A DNA stretch of 64,000 nucleotides from Calamus simplicifolius (taxonomy: Eukaryota; Streptophyta; Magnoliopsida; Arecales; Arecaceae). Shown here in pieces: positions 57,176 through 64,000 of the stretch (position 1 is the first letter of the stretch; each line of letters begins with the position of its first letter). Under the pieces are notes generated by a model. That model was not told the DNA's origin, did no database searches, and worked only from the letters and a program-made list of their open reading frames with translations. Position numbers and translations under genes: made by a program. The DNA lies in assembly GCA_900491605.1 (NCBI GenBank), contig UESW01001670.1, forward strand, positions 79,280 through 143,279, in the 5' to 3' direction.

Positions 57176-57328
57176 TCATTTGGATATAAATTTGTTTGAA
57201 TTAAATGGTACCTGTCCAAATTCTAAAGTAGTACAAGTCATAAGATGTTCACTAAAGCTACTTCTTTAGACATGCTCAAATTAAACAAATCCTGTCAGTT
57301 CAAAAGACTTCTATAGACTAAACCATTT
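57176..57328 (+). repeat. Direct repeat, copy 2 (about 153 bp)
   Basis: Same sequence as 56214-56369 with a handful of differences (for example TTTGTTTGAATT for TTTTTTCAGCTT). A further 16-base word TTCAGTTTGATAGGGG occurs twice just downstream (57367 and 57392). Confidence 0.85.
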
Positions 57329-57963
57329 TTCCTCCGGAAATGTGGACAAACCAGTCTGAGAATATTTCAGTTTGATAGGGGTACTCATACTTCAGTTTGA
57401 TAGGGGAGTCAATGTAAAAGCAAAGACCATGATTCCAAATCATGAACTTTGTAATGATTAGAGGCATCATCAATTCAGCTAATTCTCATAAAATATCAAT
57501 CAAATTTTGATACTTCACTACAAAATAAGAAGAATTTTATGTACAGATAATCAAGTTAAAAATTTGCCAGCAAAATCATTAGTACAAATTTGTTATATAT
57601 GCTTCTGACGTAAAGGAGGATTGTTTTAATATCATTATTATTAGCAGTATTAGTGTTACTATTTACTGTTGTTTTGATGACACAGTGCAGTGGGACTATT
57701 ATTATTTGAGGGTGAATGGTGCTTTGCCTCTTTTTCTTTTTCTTTTTTTCTTTGAGAAATTATATCTTACTTTTGCCAGATCTGCAGCTTTCCATGTATG
57801 ATTTTCTACACCAGAGGTGACCCTTTTTTATTACATTTATTGACTGCATATTTTTTCATTATATAGCTTAAACATCCTTTCATTGTATCGCAAGCTTCCA
57901 TATCCATGATTTAACTGAAGGGAATTTCGTGTATATTATATGAATCAAATTCATATAACACAG
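57329..57963. other. Unassigned AT-rich DNA left of copia-3
   Basis: No gene seen. CACTACAAAATAAGAAG at 57516 resembles a CACTA end but has no partner. A palindrome-like ATATGAATCAAATTCATAT lies at 57938-57956, next to the LTR end. Confidence 0.4.
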
Positions 57964-58248
57964 TGGAAGATAAAAATAAATACGAAATTTAATTACCAAA
58001 GCCCAAGATCCTCAGGGAACAGAGTCAGTTAACAAGAAATAACACATAATTTAATAATAGGTCATACCTGTGTTCTTTATTGGGGATGAAGCCCGATGAA
58101 GTCGGTAAACGATTTACCACTAGCCGTTCACGCGTCCGGCCTCTAATGGTGATCCACGCGAAGATCTTTGGATGATGTCCTCTCAGGATTGGATGATAAC
58201 CTTCTTGCGAGGGGTGCTAGTGCCTCTTTTCTTTTCAAATGATTTTCC

Positions 58249-58435
58249 AAATCAAGAGAGAGAACAATTTCTTGATTAAGATCAAATCTTGATCAATCAA
58301 GAGAGAAAATATTTCTTGATCAAGATCAAATCTTGATTTATCAAAGAAAATAATTTCTTGATCAAAATCAAATCCGGATCAATCAAGAAAGAAAAGATTT
58401 CTTGATCAAGATCAAATCTTGATCAACCAAGAAGA
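58249..58435. repeat. Tandem repeat in copia-3 LTR (about 48-52 bp unit)
   Basis: TTTCTTGATCAAGATCAAAT then CTTGATCAATCAAGAGAG, about four copies. Each unit is itself rich in the dyad TTGATCAA and can fold. Confidence 0.85.
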
Positions 58436-58697
58436 GAGAGAAAGCCTTCCTTCAAAACCCAAAAAGAGGGGTGAGAGAGAGAGGAGCTCTCAACCCTTCA
58501 AGAGAGAGAGAGGGACGTTCTAGAGAGAGAAAGGACATTTTAGAGAGAGAAAGTAGATGTTAGGCATCCAAAAGAGAAAAAAGGAGGAGTCAGGCATATC
58601 TCTCGAAGGGGGTATCTCTTCCCTTTTTATACATGAAAAGGAGGTTGTGTGGTTCCATAAAAAGAGGAATTTTATTTCAACCACTAACCATTTTGAT

Positions 58698-58769
58698 AAC
58701 AAATTATCCTAACAAATTTAGGATATTTGTTATAACAAATTATCCTAACAAATTTAGGATATTTGTTAT
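58698..58769. repeat. Exact 36-bp tandem duplication
   Basis: AACAAATTATCCTAACAAAT then TTAGGATATTTGTTAT, twice without a difference. The unit is an imperfect inverted repeat (AACAAATTATCCTAA and TTAGGATATTTGTT). Confidence 0.9.
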
Positions 58770-60249
58770 TATGATAATGATTAGGATTACAACCACTAAA
58801 CCACATCCCTAAAAAATAGGAAACTTATTATCTCATGAAACCAACGTTACAACCTTGAATTTGGCTTGATGATGACACCCCAAATCATGTGGTTCCCTCC
58901 ACCATAACATGGAGATGGGTCATGTCCATCACATGGGCATGGATCCATCCTCCATGTGGTACGATCTCAGCCTTCGGCTCAATTGGATTTTCACAAATCA
59001 AATCATGCCATCATATGGACCCAATTAAATACCATATTATTAATCTCAATTAATCTAAGCCATCCATCACATGGATCAAGCCTAATTAATGGATTTCATA
59101 TGTACACCACATGTACAAAAGGTCTCTCTCTTGAACACAAAATTCTTTTCTCTATGATGAATCCTATTCATCAATTTCATGTTCTCTCATTAAGATTGAG
59201 TCAAACCCAATCCTAATTAATTGGTTATCTAATTTGAATTAAGTCCAACTTAATTTCCATTTTAACTTCATCCAAAATCTCCTTAATGCGTGTGACCCAT
59301 TAGGTCCCTTGACACGTTGGTAGTAATCATGTCCCTAATATTGACCCTAAGGATGACTTGATCAATACCTTGTCCAAGTCAATTCTTTAACCAAATCAAG
59401 TCTTTGATTAAGTCAAAGAATCCATGATTATAGATCATGAGCGGCCTCTAGCAAAGCATCATGACCATCCAAGTGTTAAGGGTTTGTTGACGTGGTTATC
59501 AACTCTAGTCCATGAACGATTACCGTACGATTCAATCCCTTCGTCACATATCTCAGATCAATCAGTGGTATGGAATGTGTCAACCATGTAATTGATCTTT
59601 GTTTACTTGATCTCAGAAAAATTGACTCATATGAATTAGAACTTCGAAACCATTTCGAATTCCAACTTAACCTTACAAGGATTTAACAGTCAATTTAATC
59701 CATCAAGTGGCCATGGGATATAACCCTTTCTATCAAGGGAGATGAATCCTGTCTTGATCAAACATCACCTTCATGTGCTTCATGTCATATCCAATCGACA
59801 CCATATTTGCCACCCATGGCTAGAGCGACGTTTGCATGTCGTCAAAGCATGATATTCCACACATGAGGTGCAATGAAGATCTCAAGTCAAAGGATCACTC
59901 GTACCATCGTCATCAGAGATCAACCATGACACTATATAGAATATCCATATGGGATCTCTGTGCGGGTCATCCAATACATTGTTACAATAACGAACATCCA
60001 CATACCTTATCCAAGTATTTCCATACTTCAGCTTGCAAGATCACTGCTCACCATAAGGGTGAAGATATGCAATGTGTGCTAGTCTTATCAGCGTTCGACA
60101 GTGTCCAATCCTATCTACGCATCGACTAGGGAAGTTTAAAGAATCAAACAATAATGTGCAATTTTTGATCTTATAATTTGTAATCTCTATTACAAATTTC
60201 ATATGTACCATTCGCATTCTTTTGGACTTTATCTCACAGGTTAAATATA

Positions 60250-60251
<2 letters not shown>

Positions 60252-60289
<38 letters not shown>
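60252..60289. repeat. (TA)n microsatellite
   Basis: About 19 uninterrupted TA units inside the copia-3 LTR. Confidence 0.95.
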
Positions 60290-60293
<4 letters not shown>

Positions 60294-60394
60294 CACCCTG
60301 ATAGATAAAGAAACCAATAAATTTGATTTGCATTCATAAAGAAATATGTACAAACTAGCATATAATCCGATTGAATTTAGGGCACACACTAACA

Positions 60395-60405
60395 ATCTCC
60401 CACTT
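60395..60405 (-). promoter_or_regulatory. Copia-3 polypurine tract
   Basis: On the minus strand AAGTGGGAGAT directly precedes the LTR start TGTTAG. Confidence 0.85.
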
Positions 60406-60408
60406 GCA

Positions 60409-60900
60409 CTAGAGCCAATCATCCATGTATCTAATACCAAGTGACTCAGCATGACTATCACGCTTCTGCTGCGGTAAGACTTTAGTGAATGGATCGGCAA
60501 TTTTGTCATCCATGGGAACTCGTTCTATTTTTATATCATTTCGTCCAATGATTTCTCTAATTACATGATATCTTCTAAGTACATGTTTGGACCTCTGATG
60601 AGACCTTGGCTCCTTAGCTTGCGCAATAGCTCCATTGTTATCACAATATAAGAATATTGGATTAACAATGCTTAGAACCACTCCAAGTTCAGTGATAAAC
60701 TTTTTGATCCAAACTGCTTCTTTAGCTGCATCTGATGCTGCAATGTACTCGGCTTCAGTTGTAGAGTCGGCGATCATCTCCTACTTGGAACTTTTTTAGC
60801 TGACTGCACCACCATTGAGTGTGAACACATAGGCCGATTATGATTTATAATCATCTCCATCAGACTGAAAACTAGAATCCATGTAACCTCGAACTATAAG
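60409..60900 (-). pseudogene. Copia-3 RNase H
   Basis: The main frame 60409-60777: MIADSTTEAEYIAASDAAKE (the E of the active site), IFLYCDNNGAIAQAKEPRSH (D), QRSKHVLRRYHVIREI, KIERVPMDDKIADPFTKVLP, ending MDDWL. The upstream part (60778-60900, GYMDSSFQSDGDDYKS) has two stops. Degrades the RNA strand during reverse transcription. Confidence 0.88.
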
Positions 60901-61959
60901 ATCGGGTCATCCATAAACCAAGAACATATCCTTAGTTCTTTGCAAGTACTTAAGGATATTCTTGACTGCCATCCAATGTTTCTCATCAGGATTTGCTTGA
61001 TATCTACTCGTGATACTCAAGGCATAAGAAACATCAGGCCTCATACATAGCATCGCATACATAATGGATCCAATTGCTGATGCGTATGGTATCCTATCCA
61101 TGTACTCTCTTTCTTCTTGGGTCTTAGGATTCATATCCTTGGAGAGATGTACACCATGTGACATTGGCAGGAATCCCTTCTTGGATTCCTCCATGCTAAA
61201 CCGCTTTAGCATCTTATTTATGTACGTGGATTGGGTCAATCCAAGAAACCTTCTAGATCTATCTCTATATATCTTTATACCAAGTATATAGGCTGCTTCT
61301 CCCAAATCCTTCATGGAGAATTTACCTGATAACTAATCCTTCACTTCTTTAATGAAGGATACATTGTTTCCTATTAATAATATATCATCCACATATAATA
61401 TCAAGAAAATAATATCACTCCCACTAACCTTCTTGTACACACATGAATCATCCTCATTTTTGATGAAATCAAACTCTTTGATTGTCATATCAAATCGGAT
61501 GTTCCAACTTCTAGAGGCTTGCTTAAGTCCATAAATAGACCTTTGTAGCTTGCACAGTTTCTTAGGATCTATGGATTCAAAACCCTCTGGTTGTGTCATA
61601 TACACATCATCCTCTAAATTTTTATTTAGGAAGGCAGTCTTGACATCCATCTGCCAGATCTCATAGTCAAAATATGCTACTATTGCAAGCAAAATCCTTA
61701 TGGACTTATGCATGACTACAGGTGAAAAGGTTTCATCAAAGTCAATACTTTGTCTTTGCTTGTAACCTTTTGCAACTAACCTTGCCTTATAGGTAATCAC
61801 ATTACCATCCATGTCAGTCTTCTTCTTGAAAACCCATTTGCACCCAATGGGTTTTACCCCTTCAGGTGGATCAACCAAGGTCCATACCTGGTTGTCATAC
61901 ATGGAGTCCATTTCAGATTTCATGACCTCAAGCCATCTCTTGGAATTAATGTCAGACAT
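60901..61959 (-). pseudogene. Copia-3 reverse transcriptase
   Basis: Frame 61333-61959: MKSEMDSMYDNQVWTLVDPP, GCKWVFKKKTD, KARLVAKGYKQRQSIDFDET, MDVKTAFLNKNLEDDVYMTQ, LQRSIYGLKQASRSWN and the catalytic LYVDDILLIGNN (YVDD at 61384-61395). A stop near 61333 separates it from 60907-61314: SMKDLGEAAYILGIKIYRDR, RPDVSYALSITSRYQANP and NILKYLQRTKD. The RT is nearly intact apart from this stop. Confidence 0.92.
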
Positions 61960-62165
61960 TGCCTTCTTGTAGGCTCATCATCCTCTATAAGAAATACATA
62001 TCTCTTAGAGATGTGAATTGTCCTACCAGATCTACGTAGCTGGTGTGTACTTGGAGCCACCTATTGCTTTTCATGCAACGTCTGCCTGAATGTGGGTTGA
62101 GTCTCCTGCCCAACTCCCACTGTATTCGGCATATGCTCCATTCCATCTAATGGGTCTACATTAAT

Positions 62166-63000
62166 TTATGGTTCTTGAGCTTCACTAAGTTCAATCTTAC
62201 TGCCATTACCCATTGTGAGAATTTCATTCTCTAAAAATAAGGCATGTCTTGAGACGAACACCTTTTTCTCAAGTGGGTGGTAGAAGTAATATCCTTTTGT
62301 TTGTTTTGGATATCCCACAAAATTGCATTTATCAAATCTAGCTTCAAGCTTGTCTGATTCATTACGCTTCACATAAGGTAACAGCCCTAAACCCTTAAAT
62401 GATTAAGGGATGGTTTCTTTTCACACTATATCTCATATGGAGTGGAGTTGACCAATTTAGATGGAACTCGGTTTAGGGAATATTCGGCAGTATCTAGTGC
62501 ATAACCACAAAATATTTTTGAAAGATCTGCAAGGCTCATCATTGAATGTACCATATCTAATAGTGTACGATTTATCCTTTCTGATACACCATTGTGCTGT
62601 GGTGTATCAGGAGGAGTCCATTGAGGGAGAATCTCATTCTCCTTCAAATAATCTATGAACTGATGGCTCAAGTAATTACCACCTCAATCTAATCGAAGCA
62701 TCTTAATACTTTTGCCAGTTTGTTTTTCTACTTCATGTCTGAATGCTTTGAACTTTTCAAAGGCTTTAGATTTGTGCTTCATCAGATACACATAATCATA
62801 TCTACTATGGTCATCTATGAACGTGATGAAATAAGAAAAACCTCCTAAGGCTTGAATGTTGATTGGTCCACATACATCCGAATGTACTAAACCCAAACAT
62901 TTAGTTGCTCGCTCACATTTTTCAGTAAAAGGTGACTTGGTCATCTTGCCAAGTAAGCATGATTCACATTCCTCAAACGATTCCCAATCGAATGAGCCCA
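62166..63000 (-). pseudogene. Copia-3 integrase core and C-part
   Basis: LVHSDVCGP (first Asp) and FITFIDDHSRYDYVYLMKHK lie in the 62684-63712 frame, with KSIKMLRLD (second Asp) before a stop at about 62682. The next frame, 62426-62671, has PQHNGVSERINRTLLDMVHS with the catalytic Glu, then LADLSKIFCGYALDTAEYSL. Positions 62166-62372 hold the conserved KLEARFDKCNFVGYPKQTKG, YYFYHPLEKKVFVSRHALFL segment. The catalytic residues are present but split over frames. Confidence 0.88.
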
Positions 63001-63712
63001 AGTATCCATCATTATGTAACTTGGTTAAACGCTTTTCATTTACATGGCCTAGACGACAATGCCATAGGTATGAGTCCCTAGAACTATTTGATTTTAATAT
63101 TTTTGATTCAATATTAAGAATAGGGGTTTGAAGATTAAGAACATAAATTTCATTGAACAATTCAGCAGAACCAAAGAATATTTCATTTCGAAAAATAGAA
63201 ATACCTTTATTTCTAATTTCAAATGAATACCCATTCATTACTAAACATGAAACAGATATAATATTCTTTGTTATGTTTGGAATATAGTAACAATTAATAA
63301 GTTCAATTACAAGCCCTGTGGGCAAAGATAAAGAACAAATTCCTACGGCTAATGTAGCAACCTTTGCTCCATTTTCCATTCGTAGGATCATTTCATCTTT
63401 TCCCAATCTTCTACTATTTCTTATCATCTTCATATTAATACAAATATAAGACCCACAACCGATATCCAATACCCAAGTGGAATAAGAAGTTATAGAAGAA
63501 AACATCTCAATTATGTATGCACATGATGTGGAAGCATCCCTATGCTTCTTATCTTTAGGCTGCCCGATAAACCCTGCAATTATGCTTCCAGTGCCCATCC
63601 TTGCCACAGAAGTGACATTTTTCTTGGCTACATTCTTTAGCCAATCAAGAAAATTGGATCCGGTCAGCTTGGTGGACTCTAGGTTACCACTAAGGTTAAT
63701 GTTCACACTCAT
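63001..63712 (-). pseudogene. Copia-3 gag (internally deleted) and protease
   Basis: Starts MSVNINLSGNLESTKLTGSN, FLDWLKN, the usual beginning of plant copia gag. It then jumps directly to sequence just before the zinc knuckle. The knuckle CHFCGKDGHWKHNC is intact at 63576-63617 but in another frame than the flanking coding. Several hundred bases of gag are therefore missing. The protease reads WVLDIGCGSYICINM, with Ile in place of the usual Ser/Thr of the D-S-G active site. The GAG-pre-integrase YLWHCRLGHVNEKRL and ECESCLLGKMTKSPF follow. Confidence 0.85.
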
Positions 63713-64000
63713 GGTGTCTCTTACAATTATATAGAAAATATAGAACGAGTCAATTATTTTGAATGCAAATCATCGATTTAATATGATAATTTTAACATTT
63801 TTAATTAAATTGATTACTCCCACTATTTTGTCGAGCTCAATAGCCATCTCTATTAAACTTGAAAAATTATCAAATAATTTTCTAATGGGCTAGGACCCTC
63901 AAATTGACTTACTTTGACCTTGGCTATGGCACAACAAATCTTAGTAAGCCAAATTAGGTAGATTTTTATCAATCATATTAAATGTGACTCCTAGATCATT
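63713..64000 (-). other. Copia-3 upstream leader (incomplete)
   Basis: AT-rich, between the gag start and the window edge. No LTR end or primer site is visible, so the 5' LTR lies outside. Confidence 0.5.

Larger units (their letters stand above)
57964..60394 (-). repeat. Copia-3 3' LTR
   Basis: On the minus strand it starts TGTTAGTGTGTGCCCTAAAT right after the purine tract and probably ends ATCTTCCA near 57964 (the plus strand there reads TGGAAGATAAAA). That gives about 2.4 kb, long for copia but without a second copy to test the end. It contains two tandem repeats and a TA microsatellite. Open frames inside are not convincing. Confidence 0.65.
57964..64000 (-). mobile_element. Copia-3: minus-strand Ty1/copia element, runs off the window
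   Basis: The 3' LTR lies at 57964-60394. The purine tract and then RNase H, reverse transcriptase, integrase, protease and a shortened gag follow in order toward 63712. The 5' LTR and primer site are beyond position 64000. There are several frameshifts and stops, but the frames are much longer than in copia-1, so this copy is younger. Confidence 0.9.

Noticed and set aside
60241..60290. TA run as a regulatory element or terminator
   Set aside because: It is an uninterrupted simple microsatellite inside an LTR.

Overview
This window looks like a transposon-rich intergenic block from a flowering-plant nuclear genome. It contains Ty1/copia polymerase genes with the plant-type primer site TGGTATCAGAGC. 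It also has En/Spm (CACTA) transposases with plant-only domains, a plant L1-type LINE with an RNase H tail, gypsy-like LTRs, plant intron borders and a TATA/AATAAA-framed small gene. A monocot such as a palm would fit, but I cannot fix the species. I see no rRNA, true tRNA, CRISPR array or bacterial operon.

Layout. 1-6010: AT-rich non-coding DNA with a degenerate 33-bp tandem repeat, a SINE-like pol III promoter pair, an 800-bp T-rich tract, a diverged direct duplication and three Helitron-like 3' ends. 6011-12230: copy A of a 2.6-kb duplicated segment carrying a small gene (125 aa), split by a 5'-truncated LINE. 12231-14050: no gene seen. 14056-16296: an LTR element whose two LTRs point in opposite directions, yet which sits in one 5-bp target duplication (CGTAT). 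16.7-41.8 kb: an old copia element (copia-1) opened by three later insertions, each with its own target duplication. These are CACTA-1 (17323-29637, TSD TTG), CACTA-2 (30086-37666, TSD CTT) and a solo LTR (37729-39835, TSD TAAAC). 41771-54457: copy A' of the 2.6-kb segment with a second copy of the small gene, split by a nearly complete SIRE-like copia element (copia-2, 43690-53737, TSD ATTTG). 54458-57963: unexplained DNA with a 150-bp direct repeat. 57964-64000: a minus-strand copia element (copia-3) that runs off the window.

How the parts relate. Removing the inserts restores copia-1 as one reading path (integrase, connection, reverse transcriptase, RNase H). It also makes copies A and A' about equal in length, which supports the insertion coordinates independently. 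CACTA-1 and CACTA-2 belong to one family but lie in opposite orientations. CACTA-1 holds a decayed TNP2-type transposase (TAD, Transposase_21, DUF4218, DUF4216) and a TNPA/Transposase_24-type gene, both on the minus strand. CACTA-2 is an internal deletion derivative that lost the catalytic transposase. Both carry the same 85-bp GATC-rich minisatellite (about 22-26 copies each), GC-rich CCACGG repeats and GCGACGCA-type subterminal repeats.

Almost every transposon gene here is broken by frameshifts or stops. The only open frames I would defend as possible host-type genes are the two copies of the small gene, at 6468-6845 and 42219-42596. The most unusual structures are the palindromic LTR element, the inverted pair of CACTA minisatellites and the duplicated small gene.
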